A stretch of DNA of 8,252 nucleotides from CAZPCZ01 sp964585225 (GCA_964585225.1 CAZPCZ010000063.1:1-8252); one strand, 5' to 3'; positions 1 to 5,661 are shown, numbered from the stretch's first letter. The notes: generated by a model from the sequence alone, not told the origin. Made by a program: numbers and translations.

Positions 1-1020
1 GTCGATGAGGATGAGGTCGGGATCGGGCCACGGGTCCCTGTCCATAATTCTTGATTCATCATTCTTGATTCGAATCGAGTGTTGCAGCCGTCGCGTGAGC
101 ACCTCCCGGAGCATCCCCACGTCATTGCTCCTCCCCTCGAGCGTTTTGATCTTGAATCGCTTGTACTCACTCGGTGCAGGCTCGCCGTCAATCGCGACGA
201 CCATGGACCCCACGGCCTCGAGTCCGTGGATGTTCGAGATGTCATACCCTTCGATGCGTCGCGGGAGCTGCGGGAGGTGGAGCACGCGCTGGAGGTCATG
301 GAGGTCCGCCGCGTACTTCTCGGTGACGGAGAGCACGCGCGTGTGCGCGAGCACATTGTCCAAAAGTCGGCGATGCTCGGGATCGAGCAGCCGCCGTGCG
401 GCTTTCGCCTGCCCATTGAGGATGCGAAGTAGTGGATTGATCACGCGACGACGATACTCCGACACCGTGATCAACCCCGCGCACGTCCCGGCGCAGAGAC
501 CCATGTGAAAGTACAGGCACGGTTTCCCTCTGCGCTCTGCTGCTCTGCTGCTCTGCTGCTCTGCTGCCGGCCGCGGAGCGGCCTTGCACCGGAATGGAAA
601 AATCTTCCGGAGCGCCCGGAGCGTCTCGCGCACCGCGTGCGCCGAGGTGAACGGTCCGAAGTATGTCCCCGCGCGCGCATGTGAACGCGTCGGGAGCACC
701 TGCGGGAACTCCTCGTCGGTCACGAGGATGGAGAGGAACGATTTCTGATCGCGATTCGCAATATTGTACTTCGGACGGAAGACTTTAACATAGTTCGCCT
801 CGAGGAGCAACGCCTCGAGCTCGGAGTCCGTCCGCGTGATACGGAGTCCCGTCGCCTCCCGGAGCATGTCCGTTTTCCAATCCTTCCCCGGCGTGTACGC
901 CGCGAGTCGGGCACGGAGGTCCGCGGCCTTCCCGATATAAATCGGACGACCTCGTTTCACGAACGTGTACACCCCAGGCTCATGGGGGATCCGTTGGAGC
1001 CGGTTCGGCCTCAGCTGCAT
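1..1020 (-). CDS. uvrC: UvrC, excinuclease ABC subunit C (N-terminal 340 residues, cut by window edge)
   Basis: This is the nuclease of UvrABC nucleotide excision repair, which makes the 3' and 5' incisions around a bulky lesion. The GIY-YIG domain is at about residues 14-90 (GVY at 16-18, YIGK at 28-31), with the catalytic set Y18, Y28, R38, E74 and N86 all visible. A Cys motif follows (KPCLYFHMGLCAGTC). The RNase H-like C-terminal nuclease starts at RIEGYDIS (catalytic Asp about 260), continues through SEYKRFKIKT and REVLTRRL, and reaches PDLILID, whose last Asp (340) is cut by the window edge. ATG at 1020 is chosen because an in-frame TAG lies 9 nt upstream; the Shine-Dalgarno is weak. No UVR-type FExAAxxRD motif is seen between the two nucleases, so this is a shortened form. 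Two short tandem repeats sit in linker regions (residues about 152-164 and 316-325). It is divergent from the tRNA-Ala unit. The family assignment is firm. Confidence 0.93.
   Translation of the reverse strand, partial: MQLRPNRLQRIPHEPGVYTFVKRGRPIYIGKAADLRARLAAYTPGKDWKTDMLREATGLRITRTDSELEALLLEANYVKVFRPKYNIANRDQKSFLSILVTDEEFPQVLPTRSHARAGTYFGPFTSAHAVRETLRALRKIFPFRCKAAPRPAAEQQSSRAAERRGKPCLYFHMGLCAGTCAGLITVSEYRRRVINPLLRILNGQAKAARRLLDPEHRRLLDNVLAHTRVLSVTEKYAADLHDLQRVLHLPQLPRRIEGYDISNIHGLEAVGSMVVAIDGEPAPSEYKRFKIKTLEGRSNDVGMLREVLTRRLQHSIRIKNDESRIMDRDPWPDPDLILID
47..74. repeat. Degenerate heptamer repeat ATTCNNN x4 inside uvrC
   Basis: ATTCTTG, ATTCATC, ATTCTTG and ATTCGAA follow each other with a strict 7-bp period. 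The stretch is A+T-rich against a G+C-rich gene and encodes about residues 316-325 of UvrC (NDESRI region), between REVLTRRL and PDLILID, a place where UvrC linkers vary in length. Confidence 0.88.
535..566. repeat. 8-bp tandem repeat, four perfect copies of ctctgctg, inside uvrC
   Basis: Four perfect copies of ctctgctg run from 535 to 566, with a seven-base degenerate copy (ctctgcg) at 528-534. Together they make 39 nt, exactly 13 codons, so the uvrC frame is kept. They encode a Q/S/A/E/R-rich linker (AEQQSSRAAERR) between FPFRC and KPCLYFHMG. One unit more or less would shift the frame. Confidence 0.95.
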
Positions 1021-1040
1021 GCTTCTCTACGCTACACGAA

Positions 1041-1069
1041 TTGATCGTGATGATCCACGGTGGTACGAT
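1041..1069 (+). promoter_or_regulatory. Sigma70-type promoter for tRNA-Ala
   Basis: A -35 box TTGATC (1041-1046) and a -10 box TACGAT (1064-1069) are separated by 17 bp. The predicted start, near 1076, is only a few bases before the mature tRNA 5' end at 1080. A small imperfect palindrome (GTGGT/ACCAC around 1061-1075) overlaps the -10. Assignment is by consensus only. Confidence 0.6.
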
Positions 1070-1079
1070 CTCACCACGT

Positions 1080-1151
1080 GGGCCGTTAGCTCAGCGGTAG
1101 AGCACCTCATTTGCAATGAGGGGGTCGCCGGTTCAAATCCGGCACGGTCCA
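1080..1151 (+). tRNA. tRNA-Ala (anticodon TGC)
   Basis: A full cloverleaf can be folded by hand. The acceptor pairs GGGCCGT (1080-1086) with ACGGTCC (1144-1150) and includes the G3-U70 wobble pair that is the alanine identity element. The D-arm is GCTC/GAGC, the anticodon arm CCTCA-TTTGCAA-TGAGG with anticodon TGC, and the T-arm GCCGG-TTCAAAT-CCGGC. The discriminator base is A1151. The 3' CCA is not encoded (AGT follows), so a CCA-adding enzyme is needed. An assembly gap begins four bases later. Confidence 0.95.
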
Positions 1152-1154
1152 AGT

Positions 1155-1254
1155 NNNNNNNNNNNNNNNNNNNNNNNNNNNNNNNNNNNNNNNNNNNNNN
1201 NNNNNNNNNNNNNNNNNNNNNNNNNNNNNNNNNNNNNNNNNNNNNNNNNNNNNN
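1155..1254. other. Assembly gap, 100 N
   Basis: Exactly 100 N, the usual placeholder for a gap of unknown size. The sequence resumes inside the loop of a hairpin that recurs intact at 1363-1391. If the 119-bp repeat pattern simply continued from the intact tRNA, the real gap would be only about 46 nt. A larger missing insert cannot be excluded. Confidence 0.98.
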
Positions 1255-1272
1255 GCGGTGGCTTTTGGCGGG

Positions 1273-1324
1273 GAGCACCTCATTTGCAATGAGGGGGTCG
1301 CCGGTTCAAATCCGGCACGGTCCA
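1273..1324 (+). pseudogene. tRNA-Ala fragment (3' part, copy 2)
   Basis: Identical to the intact tRNA-Ala from the 3' strand of the D-stem to the discriminator base, including the TGC anticodon loop and the complete T-arm. The 5' acceptor and D-loop are replaced by the REP-like hairpin sequence ttttggcggg, so it is not a functional tRNA. The identity continues 3 bp past the tRNA end, showing that flanking DNA was copied too. Confidence 0.85.
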
Positions 1325-1333
1325 AGTGTGGTA

Positions 1334-1391
1334 CCCGCCGAAACCTGCGGGATTCAGGCGGGCCCGCCAAAATGCGGTGGCTTTTGGCGGG
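1334..1391. repeat. Two adjacent REP-like hairpins between tRNA fragments
   Basis: The second hairpin is perfect: CCCGCCAAAA (1363-1372) pairs with TTTTGGCGGG (1382-1391) around a 9-nt loop. The first is imperfect: CCCGCC (1334-1339) pairs with GGCGGG (1357-1362), extended with a bulge. The scaffold restarts after the gap at 1255 inside the loop of another copy of the second hairpin, suggesting that the palindrome broke the assembly. Confidence 0.8.
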
Positions 1392-1443
1392 GAGCACCTC
1401 ATTTGCAATGAGGGGGTCGCCGGTTCAATTCCCGCCTGGTCCA
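1392..1443 (+). pseudogene. Chimeric tRNA fragment (tRNA-Ala middle, foreign 3' end; copy 3)
   Basis: The segment 1392-1428 matches tRNA-Ala from the D-stem into the T-loop. It then switches to TTCCCGCCTGGTCCA. This gives a mismatched T-stem (GCCGG against CCCGC) and an acceptor strand CTGGTCC that would need GGACCAG at the 5' end, which is absent. The 3' end looks as if it comes from a different tRNA whose T-stem 5' strand would be GCGGG. Confidence 0.75.
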
Positions 1444-1509
1444 CTTCTTCGCCTCTCGTTTGCGCTCGGGGCTTCGAAGTGCAAGCATGTTGCGCCTCAC
1501 GTCGATGGG

Positions 1510-1515
1510 TATACT
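1510..1515 (+). promoter_or_regulatory. Possible -10 box for the DUF5674 operon
   Basis: TATACT is a good -10 match in the leader of the operon, but no convincing -35 lies 16-18 bp upstream (atgttg is the best). The operon is too far from any other promoter I can see, so this is the best candidate. Confidence 0.4.
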
Positions 1516-1531
1516 GTGATCGCGAAGAAGT

Positions 1532-1559
1532 GTCCTCCGAAGCCTTGGCGAAGGAGGAC
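1532..1559. repeat. REP-like palindrome containing the Shine-Dalgarno-like AAGGAGG
   Basis: GTCCTCC (1532-1538) and GGAGGAC (1553-1559) are perfect 7-bp inverted arms around a core with GAA/GAA opposed bases and GCC-TT-GGC. The right arm contains aaggagg (1551-1557), the only good ribosome-binding sequence before the DUF5674 start, but at an unusually long 15-nt spacing. I recall very similar palindromes scattered through Parcubacteria genomes; this is recollection, not a search. Confidence 0.7.
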
Positions 1560-1572
1560 AACGCAGGTAACC

Positions 1573-1911
1573 ATGCACCTCGTTGACCAGCACATCTCCA
1601 TGGAAGAACTCCGCCGACTCGCGACGGAGCGATTTGGCGATATGGTGAAGGTGGTCGTTGATATTCGACTCGAAGTCATGGTCGTCGGAGCACAACTGCA
1701 TGCGGACGAGGAAGCATTCCTCCTCGATCGCGGCTCACAGCAGGGCGATCTCTGGGGCATCAACATCTGGCCGGACAAGCCGCGTGCGGATTGGATTGAA
1801 TTCGACTCCATGATCAACCTCCGTCCATCGTGGGGGAATCGCTCCCGTGGCGTGGAGGACCCGGAGATACGACGCATCATCGTGGACGTGGTCGCGAAAC
1901 TCACGAGCTGA
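1573..1911 (+). CDS. DUF5674 family protein
   Basis: This small protein of 112 residues has unknown function. It matches my memory of the DUF5674 family through a characteristic series: ISMEELRRLATERFGDMVKVVVDI (8-31), LHADEE (42-47), GSQQGDLWGIN (54-64), WIEFDSMINLRPS (74-86) and GNRSRGVEDPEIR (88-100). It has no signal peptide or membrane segment and is probably cytosolic. ATG at 1573 is chosen because family similarity starts just after it. The frame stays open upstream only because it reads through tRNA-fragment repeats, which is not coding. It is first in a coupled operon: its TGA is one base from the next ATG. Function is not known. Confidence 0.85.
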   Translation: MHLVDQHISMEELRRLATERFGDMVKVVVDIRLEVMVVGAQLHADEEAFLLDRGSQQGDLWGINIWPDKPRADWIEFDSMINLRPSWGNRSRGVEDPEIRRIIVDVVAKLTS

Positions 1912-1912
1912 T

Positions 1913-2254
1913 ATGCCGTTCATGCATGCGGAACTCGCGGCAGGACGGTGGCACGCGTTCTCCCTCGATGAACAACTTGGGAATACCGGGAGCGAGGTAC
2001 ATCGGGCGATTGTTGCCATGCGCGCTGGAGATCGCCAGCGACTCGACGGTGCGGTCGTTCGAGCGCTAGAACTCTTCGACCTCACCATAATGGATCCCCG
2101 CTGGCGTTTCCCGCGGAAGAAGGAAATTGCCCGCGCGCGCGAAGTATTCTGCGATGCACTCGTTGGCCAAAACGAGTACCACACCGACCTCGACTCCCTC
2201 GACCGCTACTTCACCCAATTCGCCATCGCCGCACAGCGGCAACGGGGGCTATGA
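1913..2254 (+). CDS. Conserved small hypothetical protein of the CPR type
   Basis: This 113-residue soluble protein is rich in charged and helical residues. Segments include WHAFSLDEQLGNTGSEVHRAI (about 13-33), RALELFDLTIMDPRW (about 50-64), KEIARAREVFCDALVGQNEY (about 70-89) and LDSLDRYFTQFAIAAQ (about 93-108). I recognise this pattern as a conserved hypothetical of Parcubacteria, often beside DUF5674 genes. No catalytic motif is visible, and a helical bundle is my guess. There is no Shine-Dalgarno: its ATG lies one base after the upstream stop (TGATATG), and its own TGA overlaps the next ATG (ATGA), so translation is probably coupled both ways. Confidence 0.8.
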   Translation: MPFMHAELAAGRWHAFSLDEQLGNTGSEVHRAIVAMRAGDRQRLDGAVVRALELFDLTIMDPRWRFPRKKEIARAREVFCDALVGQNEYHTDLDSLDRYFTQFAIAAQRQRGL

Positions 2255-2922
2255 CCGCACGCATCACCGCGATCATCAACGGCTACGGCGTTCCGGAGGA
2301 CATCCGGACGGACCGGTCGTACCACGCGTACCTCGTGCAGGTCGTGAACTGGCTGTGGGAGCGATACCGGACGCGCGCGGTGACGATCGTCCCGTGTGGT
2401 GGGCCGACCGACATGCGCCGTCCGTACCGCCGAACGGAGGCAGGTGAGATGGCGAGGTGGCTGCGACCGAAACTCCGCGTGCTCGGGCTCGCGTCGCGCT
2501 GGCGGATCGCACCGATTGCCACGGAGCTCACCGCGCTCGAGAACATGCTCGTGACCGCGAAGCGATTCCCGAACGGGCCGATCGTGTACTTCTGCGAATG
2601 GACGCGCCTGAACAAGATGCGCGCGATCGCGAAGCGCATCTTCGGGAAACGCTGCCTCGTCGTCGGCATCGAATTCGACGGCTCTGCGCCACGGTACGAC
2701 CTCCATGGCCGCACCGCGCTTGAACGCGAAGACCTCCGATACTCGCTCGCTGCACTCGAAGACCCCGCGTGGCGACGGATGCTCCGGCTCGCGGCGGAGG
2801 AGAAAATCCGCGTTCTTCGCGTGACCCCAGAGCACATTCGAGTGACCGAGGTTGACCGCATTGCGCAGAGGATTCGTCAAGAGTTTCGGACACGCTACGA
2901 ACGCACGCATCGTACGCGGTGA
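2251..2922 (+). CDS. YdcF/DUF218-like protein
   Basis: This 223-residue protein has an N-terminal layout resembling the YdcF/SanA/ElyC (DUF218) fold. It has IINGYG near the start, a beta strand ending in PCGG (48-51), EA at 63-64 where the family has its conserved Ser/Thr-Glu-Ala, and ATELTALEN (90-98), which matches the family's E-x-S-x-x-T-x-E-N signature. IVYFCEWTRLNKMRAIAKRIFG then resembles the segment after the signature. No membrane anchor is seen, unlike SanA/ElyC, so it is probably cytosolic. The C-terminal 60 residues are basic (ends RYERTHRTR) and unrecognised. ATG overlaps the upstream TGA (ATGA). It is the last gene of the operon. The family call is by motif and moderately sure; substrate unknown. 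Confidence 0.65.
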   Translation: MTARITAIINGYGVPEDIRTDRSYHAYLVQVVNWLWERYRTRAVTIVPCGGPTDMRRPYRRTEAGEMARWLRPKLRVLGLASRWRIAPIATELTALENMLVTAKRFPNGPIVYFCEWTRLNKMRAIAKRIFGKRCLVVGIEFDGSAPRYDLHGRTALEREDLRYSLAALEDPAWRRMLRLAAEEKIRVLRVTPEHIRVTEVDRIAQRIRQEFRTRYERTHRTR

Positions 2923-2946
2923 CCCGGAAGACCGCTACTGCCCCTT

Positions 2947-3041
2947 CGTCATCTCGAGCGAAACAACGTGGAGCCGAGAGATCTCCAATCGCCTCACTGA
3001 CGAAGATTTTGCCACTCGGCGCGGCCTCGGTCGAAATGACG
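2947..3041. repeat. MITE-like repeat with imperfect terminal inverted repeats
   Basis: The left end gtcatctcgagcga (2948-2961) and the reverse complement of the right end (3027-3040) agree at 12 of 14 positions. Inside, cgagagatctc is typical of the GTCAT-TCGAGCGA...GAGATCTC class of non-coding repeats found in many bacterial genomes. It is about 95 bp long and has no coding capacity. Confidence 0.65.
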
Positions 3042-3050
3042 AGGGGTTTT
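3025..3050 (+). terminator. Intrinsic terminator of the DUF5674 operon
   Basis: CCTCG (3025-3029) pairs with CGAGG (3040-3044), extended by TC/GA past one bulged base, loop GAAAT. GG and a T5 tract (3047-3051) follow. The stem is the right end of the MITE-like repeat, so the repeat supplies the terminator. Confidence 0.65.
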
Positions 3051-3070
3051 TAACAACATCATCTCGACGC

Positions 3071-3099
3071 TTGACTCCACGCTGGGGGAGCGTTACAGT
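3071..3099 (+). promoter_or_regulatory. Sigma70-type promoter of typA
   Basis: TTGACT (3071-3076) and TACAGT (3094-3099) are 17 bp apart. Transcription would start near 3106, giving a leader of about 47 nt before the typA ATG. That leader holds two overlapping small hairpins: CGCGG/CCGCG, and CGCC-GCGA-GGCG followed by five T. Confidence 0.65.
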
Positions 3100-3152
3100 A
3101 CGAACGAGCAGGAGGGACCGCACCGCGGATCGCCGCGAGGCGTTTTTCGTTT

Positions 3153-4979
3153 ATGCAGCTGAGGAACATCGCCATCATCGCGCACGTGGACCACGGAAAG
3201 ACGACGCTCGTCGACGCGCTGTTGAAGCAGTCGGCGGATTTCACGTTGAGACGCGATGCAGCGGACGAGCTCATTATGGATTCGAACGAACTCGAGCGCG
3301 AGCGCGGAATCACCATCTTCTCGAAGAACGCCGCGATCCGCTACAAGGATACGAAGATCAATATTGTCGATACGCCAGGGCACGCGGACTTCGGCGGTGA
3401 GGTCGAACGCATCATGCGCATGGTGGATGGCTGTCTCCTCCTCGTGGATGCGAAGGAGGGGCCGATGCCGCAGACGCGGTTCGTCCTCAAGAAGGCGATT
3501 CAGGCCGGCCACCGCATCATTGTCGTCATCAACAAGATTGATAAACCGGCTGCGCGGCCGGATTGGGCGCTCGACCGCACGTTCGATCTCTTCGTCGAGC
3601 TTGGGGCGAGCGACCGACAGGCAGATTTCCCCGTCATCTACGCATCCGCGAAACAGGGAAAGGCCGGTACCACCGCCGATCTCGCGACCATGACATCGGT
3701 CGAGCCGCTGTTCGAGGTCATTCTTCGTGAAATTCCCGCACCCATCGCGGATGCGTCGGCCCCTGCGCAGTTCCTCACCGTAAACGTCGCCGCAGACAGC
3801 TACAAGGGCAAGCTCGCAATTGGACGTTTGCATCGCGGGGTCCTCCGGTCGGGCATGAACGTCGTCCATATCGCTCGCGATGGCACAGTACATCCCACGA
3901 AACTCACCGCGCTCATGGCGTTCGACGGATTGAACCGAGTGGAAATGCCTGAGGCAACCGCGGGGGACATCGTTGCGATTGCCGGTATTCCCGACATCGC
4001 GATCGGCGAGACCATTGCGGACCCCGCAGACCCCACACCGCTCCCGACGATCGCCATCGAAGAGCCGACGGTCGAGATGACGTTCGGCGTGAACACCTCT
4101 CCGTTCTCCGGACGCGAGGGCCAGTATGCGACGTCTCGGAACCTCGAAGAGCGGCTCACCACGGAGCTCGAAACGGATGTTGCGCTCCGCGTTGCGCCAT
4201 TTGGTGATGGGAAGTGGCGCGTGTCCGGACGCGGTGAGCTCCACCTCGCCATCCTCATCGAGAAGATGCGCCGCGAAGGCTACGAGCTCCAGGTCTCGCG
4301 ACCGAAGGTCATCCTCAAACAGGAGGATGGAGCAACGCTCGAACCGATCGAGCGCGTGACAATCGAAACACCGGACGCGCACGCGGGCGCCATCATCGAG
4401 GAGCTCGGGAAGCGACGTGGGGAAATGCAGGATATGCGATCGGAGCACGGGGTCACCACGATCGAGTTCGTCACCCCAACCCGTGGACTCATTGGATTTC
4501 GGAACACGTTCCTCACGAAGACGAAGGGGCTCGGGATGATGCACAGCATCCTTGAAGGCTACGGTCCATACCGCGGCGAGCTGAACACCGCCCCGCATGG
4601 ATCGCTCATCGCGTTCGAGGCGGGGACTACGAAGGGGTATGGCCTCGCGAATGCGCAGGAGCGCGGGCAGCTCTTCTGGGGGTCGGGCATCGAAGTCTAC
4701 GATGGCATGGTCGTCGGCGAGAACGCGAAGGCGGAGGATATTGAGGTGAACGTGTGCAAGGAGAAGAAGCTCTCGAACATGCGTTCGAAGGGAGAGGGGG
4801 AAGCGATCCGCCTCGATGTCCCACGAGCAATGGGGCTCGAGGACGCGATCGAGTACATCGGCGACGACGAGCTCGTGGAGGTCACCCCGAAGTCCATCCG
4901 AATTCGGAAGATGATCCTCGCTTCGATTGAACGCAAGCGTACCGAGCGTCAATCGCGCGCCGCGAGTGCCGACACTTGA
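3153..4979 (+). CDS. typA: TypA/BipA, ribosome-associated translational GTPase
   Basis: This 608-residue protein is normal length for TypA/BipA, a GTPase related to EF-G and LepA that binds the ribosome and helps 50S assembly and stress adaptation. G1 is AHVDHGKTT (10-18), G2 lies around RERGITI (49-55), G3 is DTPGH (73-77), G4 NKID (127-130) and G5 SAK (165-167). Domain II follows, then EF-G III/V-like domains with RGELHLAILIEKMRREGYE and TPTRGLIGFRN. The BipA-specific C-terminal domain contains EAGTTKGYGLANAQERGQLFWGSGIEVYDGMVVGE and NVCKEKKLSNMRS. ATG at 3153 is the only possible start and matches the family; only a weak GAGG (3137-3140) precedes it. It has its own promoter and seems monocistronic. 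A 619-residue open frame lies antisense to it and is not real. Confidence 0.97.
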   Translation: MQLRNIAIIAHVDHGKTTLVDALLKQSADFTLRRDAADELIMDSNELERERGITIFSKNAAIRYKDTKINIVDTPGHADFGGEVERIMRMVDGCLLLVDAKEGPMPQTRFVLKKAIQAGHRIIVVINKIDKPAARPDWALDRTFDLFVELGASDRQADFPVIYASAKQGKAGTTADLATMTSVEPLFEVILREIPAPIADASAPAQFLTVNVAADSYKGKLAIGRLHRGVLRSGMNVVHIARDGTVHPTKLTALMAFDGLNRVEMPEATAGDIVAIAGIPDIAIGETIADPADPTPLPTIAIEEPTVEMTFGVNTSPFSGREGQYATSRNLEERLTTELETDVALRVAPFGDGKWRVSGRGELHLAILIEKMRREGYELQVSRPKVILKQEDGATLEPIERVTIETPDAHAGAIIEELGKRRGEMQDMRSEHGVTTIEFVTPTRGLIGFRNTFLTKTKGLGMMHSILEGYGPYRGELNTAPHGSLIAFEAGTTKGYGLANAQERGQLFWGSGIEVYDGMVVGENAKAEDIEVNVCKEKKLSNMRSKGEGEAIRLDVPRAMGLEDAIEYIGDDELVEVTPKSIRIRKMILASIERKRTERQSRAASADT

Positions 4980-5004
4980 CGAGGCGCTTCGAACATGCTA
5001 TCCT
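4976..5004 (+). promoter_or_regulatory. Strong sigma70-type promoter overlapping the typA stop codon
   Basis: TTGACG (4976-4981) and TATCCT (4999-5004) have the ideal 17-bp spacing, and TGC before the -10 makes an extended -10 (TGCTATCCT). The -35 box includes the typA TGA stop (4977-4979). Start expected near 5011, giving a leader of about 45 nt to the orphan gene at 5056. This is the best promoter match in the window. Confidence 0.75.
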
Positions 5005-5055
5005 TTGAGCAGGTCAAAAATCGTCCATTGATAACAGAATGAAGGGAACAGGTCA

Positions 5056-5610
5056 ATGCCGCACATCGTGACGTTCGACACGGACCCCACACCGAACCCG
5101 GACGCGATCGTCGGGCACTCCCGACACGTCGTCAACGTGTCCACGGGTATTGGAATGGATGTACTCCGACGGATCATCGAAGAGCACATCCCGATCGTAA
5201 ACCACGAACGCGTGGGGACGAAAAAGAGGGTCATCCGCACGTCTCGGTACGAGTGCCCATGTTGCCACACCGGCCTCATGGCGCTCATCGAGGTCGAGTG
5301 CGATGGCCTCATGACCGGCACGGAGCAGGAGCGGAGACGGGTGGAGGGCCTCTATGAGATCGAGATCGTCCCGGATCATAGTGGCACGAAGGTCACCGTA
5401 CGGAAGTTCTCCGGGACGGAGATCTTCGTGGGGCGCGCGCCCTACCTTCCCCAGAAGGACTACGCCAGCAATCCCGAGGCGCTGCAGGAGATGCAGGAGC
5501 GGTACAACGCGCTCAAGGCGTTCGCTCAGGAACGTCCCGGCAGCGTACTCCGGGTGGACGGGGTCGAGACCGGCGACGAGCGCGACCCGATCACCGTCAG
5601 GACTCTCTAG
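5056..5610 (+). CDS. Hypothetical protein with a CPCC motif
   Basis: I do not recognise this 184-residue protein. It has no signal peptide or membrane segment. The one notable motif is YECPCCHTGL (65-74) with a further Cys at 82 (C67, C69, C70, H71, C82), which might bind a metal, although a second CxxC pair as in a full zinc ribbon is missing. A basic patch (KKRVIRTSR, 56-64) precedes it. The C-terminal half alternates beta-rich segments (YEIEIVPD, TKVTVRKFSGTEIFVG) with one acidic amphipathic helix (PEALQEMQERYNALKAFAQE, 140-159). ATG at 5056 has AAGGG nine bases upstream. It has its own strong promoter and terminator, so it is a single-gene unit, probably well expressed. Confidence 0.85.
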   Translation: MPHIVTFDTDPTPNPDAIVGHSRHVVNVSTGIGMDVLRRIIEEHIPIVNHERVGTKKRVIRTSRYECPCCHTGLMALIEVECDGLMTGTEQERRRVEGLYEIEIVPDHSGTKVTVRKFSGTEIFVGRAPYLPQKDYASNPEALQEMQERYNALKAFAQERPGSVLRVDGVETGDERDPITVRTL

Positions 5611-5661
5611 GGGGGGTCTTCTCTGAAGAGGAGGGCCACCATTACCCACGTACCGCACGAC

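Larger units (their letters stand above)
1255..1428 (+). repeat. 119-bp tandem repeat carrying tRNA-Ala 3' fragments
   Basis: The unit at 1255-1373 is followed by a partial copy at 1374-1428 that matches it over its first 55 bp (offset exactly 119). Each copy opens with gcggtggcttttggcggg and then carries the tRNA-Ala sequence from the 3' arm of the D-stem onward (GAGCACCTCATTTGCAATG...). The first copy keeps 55 bp identical to 1100-1154, through the acceptor 3' strand. None has a 5' acceptor strand or complete D-arm, so they cannot fold as tRNAs. Confidence 0.92.

Noticed and set aside
296..914. Several short minus-strand open frames within uvrC
   Set aside because: They are in other frames than the continuous UvrC frame, which is open from 1020 to the window edge with conserved catalytic residues.
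1255..1443. Repeat array as a possible CRISPR
   Set aside because: The period is 119 bp, the repeated part is tRNA sequence, there are fewer than three units, and no cas gene is present.
1258..1572. N-terminal extension of the DUF5674 frame
   Set aside because: The extension translates tRNA fragments and a REP-like hairpin. The DUF5674 similarity starts after ATG 1573.
3093..4952. 619-codon open frame on the minus strand opposite typA
   Set aside because: It mirrors typA, which has every GTPase motif and its own promoter. The antisense frame arises from G+C-rich codon use and has no recognisable domain.
5053..5658. 201-codon open frame on the minus strand opposite the CPCC-motif gene
   Set aside because: The plus strand has a promoter, a ribosome-binding site and a terminator in the right places; the minus frame has none and would cross the plus-strand terminator region.
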